Source: an uncultured Lachnospiraceae bacterium
GTDB taxonomy: Bacteria > Bacillota > Clostridia > Lachnospirales > Lachnospiraceae
Assembly: GCA_902766845.1 (NCBI GenBank)
Contig: CACXFD010000184.1
Coordinates: 1 to 9,884, forward strand
Reading direction: 5' to 3'
Length of the DNA: 9,884 nt
The notes below the pieces were generated by a model. That model was not told the DNA's origin. It saw only the letters and a program-made list of their open reading frames with translations, and did no database searches. Positions 1-6,291 of the stretch are shown in pieces (within the stretch, counting starts at the first letter, position 1; each line of letters opens with the position of its first letter). The position numbers were made by a program, and so were the translations under genes.

Positions 1-51
1 GAAACACAGAAGAAATGACGGCCCCCGGCCCGAGACATAGAGGATAAACGC
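1..51 (+). other. Upstream gene tail and ribosome binding site of the ATPase gene
   Basis: The three forward frames entering from the left edge close at 16-18 (TGA), 38-40 (TAG) and 45-47 (TAA). Any of them could be the end of an upstream gene, and the sequence does not say which. By family precedent (SbcC/SbcD and YhaN/YhaO pairs) that gene would be a metallophosphoesterase nuclease, but nothing here proves it. AGAGGA at 39-44 sits 7 bases before the ATG at 52 and is the likely ribosome binding site. No promoter is visible, so cotranscription with the upstream gene is likely. Confidence 0.4.
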
Positions 52-1911
52 ATGAAACTGATCCGGGCCCGCATCGACGGGTTTGGAAAACTGAAAGACA
101 GGGAGATCGTGTTCGGCGAACACCTGACGATCCTGTCCGGCGAGAACGAGGCGGGCAAGTCTACGATGCACGCCTTTCTGCGCTGCATGCTCTTCGGGCA
201 GGAGCGCGGGCGCGGCCGCGCGGCGCGGACGGATGACTTCACCCGCTTCCGGCCCTGGGCGGATCCGCAGGTCTACGGCGGCAGCCTGGTCTTTTCCGAC
301 GGGCAGCAGGAGTATCTGCTGACGAGGTCGTTCGCGCGGGACGAGGTCTCTCTTTCCAATATCACGACCGGGGAGCAACTGGATCCCGCCCGGGACCTGC
401 CGGCCCTGCTCGAGGGCCTCACGAAGGCCCGCTATGACAACACGCTGAGCATCGGCCAGGTGCGCGGGGAGACCGACCAGGCCCTGCTCGCCGAGATCCA
501 GAATCATTTCGGCGCGCTGCGGGACACCGGTTCCGCCTCGCTCCGGCTGGAGGCCGCGGCGGCGTCCGTGAAGAAGTACCGGCGCAGTCTGGAAAAGACG
601 CTGCATCCGGTCACGCGGGCCGATGCCGAGCGCCTGGAGGCGGAGATCGCCGCGCTGGATCCGCAGGCGGAGGCCGCGGCGGATGCGCAGGCAGCGGAGG
701 CCGCGGTGAATGTGCAGGCGCAGGCCGCGGAGGACCCGCAGGAACTGCGGGAACGGATCCGCACCGGCCAGGCCGCCTACGACCGCACGTCCCGCCGTCT
801 CGCGGACGCCGAGGAGATCCTGGAGCAGGCCGGCGTGGAGGATGAAGAAGCCGCGCAGACCGAGATCCGCCGCTTTGAGAATGCCTGGGACGCGCGCCGC
901 GCCCACCGGCCCTACGCCGGCGAACACGGGGCGGAAAAAGGCCTCCGGGCGCTGTCGGACGTCTTTTATTATGTGATGCTCGTGATCTTCCTGATCGCGG
1001 AGATGTTCTTCCTGCAGAAGAATTATATCCCGTTCGCCCTGCTGTTTCTGGGCGCCGCGCTGGTCTACCTGGTCTCGCGGTTCCTGGACGTGCGGCGGGA
1101 GAACATGGCGGTCTACCGCCGCGCGGACGATTACGTCCGTGACGTGCTCGAACGCCGGACCGGGACCCGCCGGGTCAGCCCCGAGCAGGTGGAGCAGGTC
1201 CGGGAGGATCTGGAGAGCGAGGCGGAACTGTTTGAACGCGTGCGCCGGCTGCGCCGGGAGACCGCGGAGCGCGCCGAGGAACTGGTGACGCTGCGAGCCC
1301 GGGAAGCGGACCTGCACGATGAGCAGCTCACGCGCCGGCAGCAGGCGTGGGAACAGCAGCAGGCGCAGCAGGAGCGCGCGCGGACCCGCCGAAAGCGGGA
1401 AGAAGAGCTGGCCGCGGTGCGCCGCCAGCTCGAAGAGGACCGTCACGCCCGCGAAGAGATCGAAGCCTGCGACCTGGCCCTGCAGACCTACGATGAGATC
1501 TCGGCCCGGATCCGCGGCACGTACGGCGGACCGCTGAGCGAAGCGGCCTCCCGCGTGCTCGAGGGCGTGACCGGGGGCGCGTACCGCAGGCTCCTGTACG
1601 ATCAGGACGGACGTCCGTCCGTGATGGACGGGGACCGGCGCGTGCCGGTGGAGCAGCTGAGCCGGGGCACCGGCGAGCAGGTCTGGCTGAGCCTTCGCAT
1701 CGGCGCCGCGTCGATGTTCTGGCCCGACCTGTCGATGCCGCTGCTGCTGGATGACTGCTTCGCGTTCTACGACGCGGACCGGCTGCTGGCCGCCCTGCGG
1801 TACCTGGCGCTGGATTACCCGGGACAGGTCATCGTGTTCACCTGCCATGACCGGGAGGGCGAGATCTGCGAGGCCCAGCACCTGCCGCACGAGCACGTGT
1901 TCCTCGGGTGA
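52..1911 (+). CDS. SbcC/YhaN-like AAA family ATPase with a central membrane hairpin
   Basis: This 619-residue protein has the split ABC-type ATPase layout of the Rad50/SbcC/RecN group. The N-terminal half carries a P-loop, GENEAGKST (30-38). The C-terminal half carries an ABC signature, LSRGTGEQ (536-543), a Walker B strand LLLDD (564-568) and a switch histidine in FTCHD (H599). Between them are an Ala/Glu/Gln-rich stretch (about 204-230) and charged, coiled-coil-like segments (about 205-285 and 365-490). These are interrupted by two hydrophobic helices (about 306-323 and 328-345) with a short polar turn, so the middle of the protein probably sits in the membrane. No CxxC zinc hook is present, and the length is well short of typical SbcC (about 1000). 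The head resembles YhaN-type proteins. A role in DNA-end processing with an upstream SbcD/YhaO-like nuclease is inferred from the family. The ATP-binding and hydrolysis residues look intact, and the gene is followed by a strong terminator. Confidence 0.85.
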   Translation: MKLIRARIDGFGKLKDREIVFGEHLTILSGENEAGKSTMHAFLRCMLFGQERGRGRAARTDDFTRFRPWADPQVYGGSLVFSDGQQEYLLTRSFARDEVSLSNITTGEQLDPARDLPALLEGLTKARYDNTLSIGQVRGETDQALLAEIQNHFGALRDTGSASLRLEAAAASVKKYRRSLEKTLHPVTRADAERLEAEIAALDPQAEAAADAQAAEAAVNVQAQAAEDPQELRERIRTGQAAYDRTSRRLADAEEILEQAGVEDEEAAQTEIRRFENAWDARRAHRPYAGEHGAEKGLRALSDVFYYVMLVIFLIAEMFFLQKNYIPFALLFLGAALVYLVSRFLDVRRENMAVYRRADDYVRDVLERRTGTRRVSPEQVEQVREDLESEAELFERVRRLRRETAERAEELVTLRAREADLHDEQLTRRQQAWEQQQAQQERARTRRKREEELAAVRRQLEEDRHAREEIEACDLALQTYDEISARIRGTYGGPLSEAASRVLEGVTGGAYRRLLYDQDGRPSVMDGDRRVPVEQLSRGTGEQVWLSLRIGAASMFWPDLSMPLLLDDCFAFYDADRLLAALRYLALDYPGQVIVFTCHDREGEICEAQHLPHEHVFLG

Positions 1912-1943
1912 GAGGACGCACAGACAGATACTGACCGTTTTCG

Positions 1944-1972
1944 GACCGGCCGCTGTGCGGCCGGTCTTTTTT
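1944..1972 (+). terminator. Rho-independent terminator of the ATPase gene
   Basis: GACCGGCCGC (1944-1953) pairs perfectly with GCGGCCGGTC (1957-1966) around a TGT loop and is followed directly by six T (1967-1972). It lies 33 bases after the ATPase stop codon. The hairpin is also the best-formed member of the 40-bp repeat array described separately. Confidence 0.93.
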
Positions 1973-1993
1973 GTGCTCCGTCGGAGCGGCCGC

Positions 1994-2053
1994 TGCGAGA
2001 ACGGTCCTGTTTTGCGCGCTGTCGGACCGGACGCTCGCATTCGGCCTTTTTTT
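1994..2053 (+). terminator. Possible second, weaker terminator in the repeat array
   Basis: TGCGAG (1994-1999) can pair with CTCGCA (2034-2039), and inside it CGGTCC (2002-2007) with GGACCG (2024-2029). Seven T follow at 2047-2053 after a short spacer. Alternatively GG(A)CCG at 2024-2029 pairs with CGGCC at 2042-2046 immediately before the T run. Either fold could act as back-up termination. It is much less clear than the hairpin at 1944-1966. Confidence 0.4.
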
Positions 2054-2140
2054 GCGCTCCGCCGGAGAGGACGCCCGCGTCCGGTCCGGTTGTCGATTCT
2101 GCCGAAAGACGGAAATAACGGGAAAAAGATCCTGTAAAAA

Positions 2141-2170
2141 TCTACCATTTCTGAAAAAGCATGGTATAAT
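2141..2170 (+). promoter_or_regulatory. Promoter of glgC-glgD, extended -10
   Basis: A consensus TATAAT at 2165-2170 is preceded by TGG (2162-2164), making an extended -10 element. The -35 region is poor: TCTACC at 2141-2146 with an 18-base spacer, or CTACCA one base on with 17. Initiation is expected near 2177, giving a leader of about 100 bases. The surrounding 2105-2185 is conspicuously AT-rich for this window. Confidence 0.8.
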
Positions 2171-2202
2171 TAAATTCGCGATAACAGGCAGGAAGACGGG
2201 GG

Positions 2203-2242
2203 CGCAGCTCCGACGTCTGCGGGGGAGGCGCCGCGGCCGCGG
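2203..2242 (+). other. Small inverted repeats in the glgC leader
   Basis: CGCAG (2203-2207) can pair with CTGCG (2217-2221). Just after it lies a perfect 12-base palindrome, CCGCGGCCGCGG (2231-2242), ending 24 bases before the ribosome binding site. I recognise no known riboswitch here and there is no T run, so attenuation is not supported. Confidence 0.35.
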
Positions 2243-2277
2243 TGTTCCTGCCGGAATTAAAAGAAGAGGTGAAACTT

Positions 2278-3552
2278 ATGGTTCGGAAAGAAATGATCGC
2301 CATGCTGCTGGCAGGCGGTCAGGGAAGCCGTCTCGGCGTCCTGACGCACAACGTCGCGAAGCCGGCCGTCGCATTCGGCGGAAAGTACCGCATCATCGAT
2401 TTTCCGCTCAGCAACTGCATCAACTCCGGCGTGGACACGGTCGGCGTGCTGACGCAGTATGAGCCGCTGAAGCTGAACGCCCATATCGGCGTCGGGATCT
2501 CCTGGGACCTGGACCGCAATGTCGGCGGCGTCATGGTCCTGCCGCCTCACGAGAAGAGCGAGAGCAGCTCGTGGTATTCCGGCACCGCAAACGCCATTTA
2601 CCAGAACATAGACTACATGGAGAGCTATCATCCGGAATACGTGCTGATCCTCTCCGGCGACCATATCTATAAGATGGATTATGAGGTCATGCTCGGCTAC
2701 CATAAAGCCAAGGGAGCGGACGTGACCATCGCCACCATGGCCGTGCCGTGGGAGGAAGCGCCCCGTTTCGGCATCATGGTGACGGATGAGGATTCCCGGA
2801 TCACGGAATTCCAGGAAAAGCCCGCCCAGCCCAAGAGCAATCTCGCGAGCATGGGCATCTACATCTTCAGCTGGAACGCGCTCAAGGAAGCCCTGACCAC
2901 GCTGAAGGACGTGCCGGGCTGCGACTTCGGCAAGCATGTGATCCCGTACTGCCATGATAAGGGAGAGAAGATCTACTCCTATGAATTCTCGGGCTACTGG
3001 AAGGACGTCGGAACGCTCGGCTCTTACTGGGAAGCCAACATGGAACTCGTGGACCTGGTCCCGGTCTTCAACCTGTATGAGGAATACTGGAAGATCTACA
3101 CCAAGTCGTCGGCCATGCCGCCGCAGTACGTGGCGCCGTCGGCCCACATCGAGCGCAGCATCGTCGCGGAGGGCTGCGAGGTCGAAGGCTGCGTGGAGCA
3201 CTCGGTCATCGGCGCGCGCTGCGTGATCGAGGAAGGCGCCGTCGTGCGGGATTCCATCCTGATGGAGGACTGCCACATCGGAAAGGGCGCCGTCGTGGAG
3301 AAGGCCATCCTCGCGGACGGCGTGCGTGTCGGGGAAGGCTCCGTGCTCGGCGTCGGGGAGTACGCGGAGAGCCGGTATGACAAGAAGGTCTACGTCTTTG
3401 ACCTCGTGACGGTCGGGGAAGGAAGCGTGATCCCGTCCGGCGTGAAGGTCGGAAAGAACACGGCCATCTGGGGAGAGACGGCTCCCGAGGATTATCCGGA
3501 CGGGCAGCTGCCTTCCGGCGGATTCATCATCAAGGGAGGTGAGCAGGCATGA
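2278..3552 (+). CDS. glgC: Glucose-1-phosphate adenylyltransferase, catalytic subunit GlgC
   Basis: GlgC makes ADP-glucose from glucose-1-phosphate and ATP in the cytoplasm, the committed step of bacterial glycogen synthesis. The 424-residue protein has the family length and motifs: the nucleotide-binding loop LLAGGQGSRLG (10-20), KPAVAFGGKYRIIDF (28-42), the metal/catalytic aspartate loop SGDHIYKMDY (126-135, D128), the sugar-phosphate lysine region FQEKP (K181), and SGYWKDVGT (238 onward). A left-handed beta-helix of hexapeptide repeats follows from about residue 285. The ATG at 2278 is chosen because AGAGGTGA (2265-2272) precedes it at normal spacing and the product then begins like other GlgC proteins. 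An in-frame GTG at 2242 would add 12 residues but has no ribosome binding site. The stop codon overlaps the glgD start, which implies translational coupling and a two-subunit enzyme. Confidence 0.96.
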   Translation: MVRKEMIAMLLAGGQGSRLGVLTHNVAKPAVAFGGKYRIIDFPLSNCINSGVDTVGVLTQYEPLKLNAHIGVGISWDLDRNVGGVMVLPPHEKSESSSWYSGTANAIYQNIDYMESYHPEYVLILSGDHIYKMDYEVMLGYHKAKGADVTIATMAVPWEEAPRFGIMVTDEDSRITEFQEKPAQPKSNLASMGIYIFSWNALKEALTTLKDVPGCDFGKHVIPYCHDKGEKIYSYEFSGYWKDVGTLGSYWEANMELVDLVPVFNLYEEYWKIYTKSSAMPPQYVAPSAHIERSIVAEGCEVEGCVEHSVIGARCVIEEGAVVRDSILMEDCHIGKGAVVEKAILADGVRVGEGSVLGVGEYAESRYDKKVYVFDLVTVGEGSVIPSGVKVGKNTAIWGETAPEDYPDGQLPSGGFIIKGGEQA

Positions 3553-4664
3553 GAGCCATCGGTATCGTATTAGCGGGCGGAAACAATAAACGCATGCGCG
3601 AACTGACCCGCAAGCGCGCGATCGCGGCCATGCCGGTCGCCGGAAGCTATCGCAGCATCGACTTTGCGCTGAGCAGCCTGTCCAATTCCCGCATCAAGAA
3701 AGTGGCCGTGCTGACGCAGTATAACTCCCGTTCCCTGAACGAGCACCTGAGCTCGTCCAAGTGGTGGGATTTCGGACGGAAGATGGGCGGCCTGTACCTG
3801 TTCCCTCCGACCATCACGGCGGAGAGCTCGGACTGGTACCGCGGCACTGCGGATTCGCTGTATCAGAACCTGGATTTCCTGCGCGACTGCCATGAGCCCT
3901 ACGTGGTGATCTGCCCGGGCGACGGCGTGTACAAGCTGGACTTCAATGACGTCCTGGCCTTCCATATCGACAAGCAGGCGGACATCACGGTCGTCTGCAA
4001 GGAGATGCCGCAGGACGCGGACGTGAGCCGTTTCGGCGTGGTGCAGACGGATGAGAACGACCGCATCCTGCAGTTCGAGGAGAAGCCCGTGGTCACGGAC
4101 CAGCGCCTCGTCTCGTGCGGCATCTACGTGGTGCGCCGGCGCCAGCTGATCGAGATGATCGAGCAGGCCGCGGAGGAAGACCGCTATGACTTCGTGCGGG
4201 ACATCCTGGTCCGCTACCGTCAGGTCAAGAACATCTATGCGTACCGCATGTCCGGCTACTGGAACAACATCTCCACCGTGGAAGCCTACTACCAGACGAA
4301 CATGGACTTCCTGAAGCCCGAGGTGCGCAAATACTTCTTCAATGAATATCCGGACGTCTACTCCAAGGTGTATGACAACCCGCCGACCAAGTACAACACC
4401 GGCTGCCATGTCAGCGGGAGCCTGATCTCGAGCGGCTGCATCATCAACGGCACCGTGGAGAATTCGGTCCTGTTCAAGAAGTGCTACATCGGGAACGGCG
4501 CGGTGATCAAGAACTCCATCCTGCTGGATGACGTCTACATCGCGGACGGCGTGCAGATCGAGAACTGCATCGTGGACGGTCATTCGACGATCCGGAGCCT
4601 GGAAGGGTTCTCGGGCGGCCTGGACCACATCCGCGTGATCAGCGGGGACGAGAAGCGGTTCTGA
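3549..4664 (+). CDS. glgD: Glucose-1-phosphate adenylyltransferase subunit GlgD
   Basis: This 371-residue paralogue of GlgC is the second subunit found in many Bacillota. By family knowledge GlgD is weakly active or inactive alone and modulates GlgC in a mixed oligomer. It keeps the fold: an N-terminal nucleotidyltransferase domain with LAGGNNKRMREL (8-19), PGDGVYKLDF (D125), FEEKP (K179) and SGYWN, then a short hexapeptide-repeat beta-helix from about residue 280. Differences from GlgC fit a regulatory subunit: GGQGSRLG becomes GGNNKRMR, the KPAVAFGGKYR region becomes KRAIAAMPVAGSYR, and SGDH becomes PGDG. It starts inside the last codons of glgC (ATGA, 3549-3552), with GGAGGTGA (3535-3542) six bases before the ATG. 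Neither glgA nor glgB is present in the window. Confidence 0.94.
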   Translation: MRAIGIVLAGGNNKRMRELTRKRAIAAMPVAGSYRSIDFALSSLSNSRIKKVAVLTQYNSRSLNEHLSSSKWWDFGRKMGGLYLFPPTITAESSDWYRGTADSLYQNLDFLRDCHEPYVVICPGDGVYKLDFNDVLAFHIDKQADITVVCKEMPQDADVSRFGVVQTDENDRILQFEEKPVVTDQRLVSCGIYVVRRRQLIEMIEQAAEEDRYDFVRDILVRYRQVKNIYAYRMSGYWNNISTVEAYYQTNMDFLKPEVRKYFFNEYPDVYSKVYDNPPTKYNTGCHVSGSLISSGCIINGTVENSVLFKKCYIGNGAVIKNSILLDDVYIADGVQIENCIVDGHSTIRSLEGFSGGLDHIRVISGDEKRF

Positions 4665-4678
4665 CCGGAAGGAAGGCG

Positions 4679-4705
4679 CGGCAAAGCGGACCGGCGCGTC
4701 CGGCC
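4679..4705 (+). repeat. Palindromic repeat, copy A (trailer of glgD)
   Basis: GCGGAC (4686-4691), six bases, then GTCCGGCC (4698-4705). CGGAC and GTCCG can form a hairpin with a six-base loop. With the preceding CGGCAAA the element matches copy D (6266-6291) at 20 of 26 positions with identical spacing; the only differing block is the loop. It begins 14 bases after the glgD stop codon and has no T run. Confidence 0.6.
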
Positions 4706-4712
4706 GAAACGG

Positions 4713-4737
4713 TTAATTCGCGGATTCGGCGAATTAA
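4713..4737 (+). repeat. AT-rich perfect inverted repeat, possible operator
   Basis: TTAATTCGC (4713-4721) and GCGAATTAA (4729-4737) are perfect complements around a seven-base centre. The A+T-rich half-sites stand out in this GC-rich region, and they lie about 50 bases upstream of the -10-like box at 4786. As RNA it could be a weak hairpin, but the following T run (4753-4758) is 15 bases away, so a protein-binding site upstream of the transporter is a plausible alternative. Which regulator would bind is unknown. Confidence 0.5.
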
Positions 4738-4762
4738 AACGCGCTAAAGATCTTTTTTGGGG

Positions 4763-4791
4763 TTTTCCCCGAATGAAAAAGCGGGTATAAT
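4763..4791 (+). promoter_or_regulatory. Possible promoter of the transporter, embedded in the terminator stem
   Basis: A consensus TATAAT at 4786-4791 has TTTTCC at 4763-4768 as a weak -35 with a 17-base spacer. Unlike the other -10 boxes in the window it lacks a TG extension (GGG instead). It lies inside the terminator hairpin stem, so the match could be coincidental, but no better promoter is visible before the transporter. Initiation would fall near 4798, giving a leader of about 90 bases. Confidence 0.5.
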
Positions 4792-4819
4792 GTCTGCTGG
4801 CGTTATCCCCGCTTTTTTT
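4776..4819 (+). terminator. Terminator of glgC-glgD, probably bidirectional
   Basis: AAAAAGCGGG (4776-4785) pairs with CCCGCTTTTT (4808-4817). After one mismatch the stem continues as ATAA (4787-4790) with TTAT (4803-4806), then four more pairs including two G-U, closing on TGCT (4795-4798). Seven T (4813-4819) end the structure and an A run begins it, so it could stop transcription from either side. It is 111 bases after the glgD stop codon. Confidence 0.75.
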
Positions 4820-4842
4820 GATGCCTGCCGTCTGAGCGGGAC

Positions 4843-4859
4843 GCGGCCCGAAGGGCCGC
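4843..4859 (+). other. Leader hairpin upstream of the transporter
   Basis: GCGGCCC (4843-4849) and GGGCCGC (4853-4859) form a perfect 7-bp stem around GAA, followed by six A. There is no T run on this strand, so it is not a terminator. It would be a stable hairpin in the 5' leader, ending 13 bases before the GGAG at 4873. Confidence 0.5.
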
Positions 4860-4886
4860 AAAAAATACACGCCGGAGCGTTTGCCG

Positions 4887-6164
4887 ATGGATCTTCTGAA
4901 AATGGCGGCCATCGCCGTCTTTATCCTGATGTATGTGCTGATGATCGCGGTCCCGTCCAAAAAGGTCTGGATCGCCTGGGGAGCGGCCGTGCTGTTTCTG
5001 ATCGCGGGCGCGCTGCCGCTTGCCGCGGCGCCCGGCGCCATCAACTGGAACGCGCTGATGATGATCGCCGGGACCATGATCATCGTGGACTACTTCATCG
5101 ATTCCAAGATGCCCAACCGCATCGCCGATATCCTGCTGGACAAGTCCAAAAACGTGATGTGGGTGACCATCTACATGTCGCTGTTCGCGGGCGTGATCTC
5201 GGCCTTCATCGACAACGTCGCGACGGTCCTGATGGTCGCGCCGGTGGGCCTCGCGATCTGCAAAAAGCTGAAGATCTCGCCGGTCGGCATGCTGCTGTCG
5301 ATCGCGGTATCGTCCAACCTGCAGGGCGCGGCCACGCTCGTCGGCGATACCACGTCGATCATGCTGGGCGCCTACGCGGGCATGGACTTCACTGATTTCT
5401 TCTGGATGAACGGCCGGCCCGGCATCTTCTTCGCGGTGGAGCTGGGCGCGCTGGCCACGGTCCCGATCATGATGTTCCTGTTCCGCAAGGACCGTTATCC
5501 GGTCGACGTCAAGGACCGCACGCCGGTCACGGACCTGGCCCCGTCGTTCTATCTGGTGGGCCTCGTGCTGCTGCTGATCGCGGCGTCGTTCATCCCGAAC
5601 AAGCCGGACGTGACCAACGGCCTGATCTGCCTGGTCCTTGCGGCGCTGTGCGTGCTGACGGATTATCTGCGCCGGAAGGACCCGTCCCGGATCCTTCACG
5701 CGGCCAAGAGCGTGGATTATGAGACCCTGCTCCTGCTGGCTGGTCTGTTCCTCGTGATCCAGGGCATGACCGAGGTCGGCGTGATCGCGGACGCGGCCGG
5801 ACTGATCGCCCGGGTCGGCGGGAACAACCTGTTCCTGCTGTATACGATCGTGGTCTGGGGCTCGGTGCTGTTCTCGGCGTTCATCGACAACATCCCGTAT
5901 GTGGCGACCATGCTGCCGGTCCTGTCCGGCGTATGCGCGGGCCTCGGGATCGAGCCGTACCTGCTGTACTTCGGCCTGCTGACCGGCGCCACGCTGGGCG
6001 GCAACATCACGCCGATCGGCGCTTCGGCCAACATCACGGCGGTGGGCATGCTGAAGAAGCAGGGCCATGAGGTGGGCTTCAAGGACTTCGCGAAGATCGG
6101 GATCCCGTTCACGCTGACCGCGGTGACCGTCGGATACCTGTACCTGTGGATCGTGTGGAGATAA
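4887..6164 (+). CDS. SLC13/ArsB-NhaD superfamily membrane transporter
   Basis: A 425-residue, strongly hydrophobic protein with roughly ten to eleven membrane segments, spread over its whole length. It shows the internal duplication typical of the ion transporter superfamily. Each half has a helix ending in AFIDN (106-110 and 331-335), and a re-entrant, small-residue-rich hairpin follows: SSNLQGAATLVGDTTSI in the first half and GATLGGNITPIGASANI in the second. In relatives these duplicated elements form the central ion/substrate site. The cargo cannot be read from sequence; dicarboxylate, sodium or metalloid oxyanion transport are all known in the superfamily, and there is no arsR or arsC beside it. 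The start is taken as ATG 4887, with GGAG (4873-4876) ten bases upstream; an in-frame TTG at 4881 is too close to GGAG. It appears monocistronic. Confidence 0.85.
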   Translation: MDLLKMAAIAVFILMYVLMIAVPSKKVWIAWGAAVLFLIAGALPLAAAPGAINWNALMMIAGTMIIVDYFIDSKMPNRIADILLDKSKNVMWVTIYMSLFAGVISAFIDNVATVLMVAPVGLAICKKLKISPVGMLLSIAVSSNLQGAATLVGDTTSIMLGAYAGMDFTDFFWMNGRPGIFFAVELGALATVPIMMFLFRKDRYPVDVKDRTPVTDLAPSFYLVGLVLLLIAASFIPNKPDVTNGLICLVLAALCVLTDYLRRKDPSRILHAAKSVDYETLLLLAGLFLVIQGMTEVGVIADAAGLIARVGGNNLFLLYTIVVWGSVLFSAFIDNIPYVATMLPVLSGVCAGLGIEPYLLYFGLLTGATLGGNITPIGASANITAVGMLKKQGHEVGFKDFAKIGIPFTLTAVTVGYLYLWIVWR

Positions 6165-6184
6165 GAAGGGCCTTGCGGCCGGAT

Positions 6185-6210
6185 GCTGCGGGATGAAGGC
6201 TGCGGGACGA
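6185..6210 (+). repeat. Short tandem repeat behind the transporter
   Basis: GCTGCGGGATGA (6185-6196) and GCTGCGGGACGA (6199-6210) differ at one position and start 14 bases apart. The second copy runs into palindrome copy B. It begins 20 bases after the transporter stop codon. Confidence 0.45.
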
Positions 6211-6221
6211 AGACGTCCGGC
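6205..6221 (+). repeat. Palindromic repeat, copy B
   Basis: GGAC (6205-6208), six bases, GTCCGGC (6215-6221). It has the same N6 spacing and right arm as copies A, C and D; the left arm has CGGGAC in place of GCGGAC. Confidence 0.5.
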
Positions 6222-6234
6222 CTTGACGGTCAGG

Positions 6235-6253
6235 GCGGACATGGATGTCCGGC
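6235..6253 (+). repeat. Palindromic repeat, copy C
   Basis: GCGGAC (6235-6240), six bases, GTCCGGC (6247-6253). In this copy the loop bases ATGGAT also allow outer pairing, so CGGACAT/ATGTCCG forms an almost closed palindrome. Confidence 0.55.
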
Positions 6254-6265
6254 TGCGGCGGACGC

Positions 6266-6291
6266 CGGCAAAGCGGACGATGCTGTCCGGC
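6266..6291 (+). repeat. Palindromic repeat, copy D
   Basis: CGGCAAAGCGGAC (6266-6278), six bases, GTCCGGC (6285-6291). The 13-base left part is identical to copy A behind glgD, 1.6 kb away. The right arm is also part of GTCCGG-CT-CCGGAC (6285-6298), so a second local hairpin is possible. Confidence 0.6.

Larger units (their letters stand above)
1941..2090 (+). repeat. Degenerate tandem repeat, period 40 bp, containing terminator-like units
   Basis: Three units begin at 1962 (CGGTC), 2002 (CGGTC) and 2042 (CGGCC), exactly 40 bases apart. Each has a pyrimidine/T run a few bases in (T6 at 1967, TGTTTT near 2009, T7 at 2047), then G(Y)GC, a CTCCG-like/CGGAG-like mini-palindrome and GG(A/C)CGC. 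The second and third units match at about 29 of 40 positions by hand alignment. The segment 1941-1966 also aligns with 1981-2006 (about 20 of 26), so part of a preceding unit lies inside the first terminator. A fading continuation is visible after 2082. A 12-bp inverted repeat (2023-2034 with 2077-2088) arises from arms of neighbouring units. The array fills the space between the ATPase and the glgC promoter. Confidence 0.7.

Noticed and set aside
1962..2081. CRISPR-like repeat array
   Set aside because: The 40-bp units are contiguous and diverged, with no unique spacers between conserved repeats, so this is a tandem repeat and not a CRISPR.
2242..2277. Upstream GTG start for glgC
   Set aside because: There is no ribosome binding site before it and it would add 12 residues unlike other GlgC proteins; ATG 2278 has AGAGGTGA at good spacing.
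2257..4628. Long - strand frames opposite glgC and glgD (2257-3276, 3570-4628)
   Set aside because: The + strand encodes unmistakable GlgC and GlgD; the reverse frames are low-complexity His/Asp/Val/Arg sequence caused by third-position GC bias.
4843..4865. Hairpin at 4843 as a terminator
   Set aside because: It is followed by A and not T on the + strand; on the - strand the T run comes before the hairpin, so it fits neither direction.
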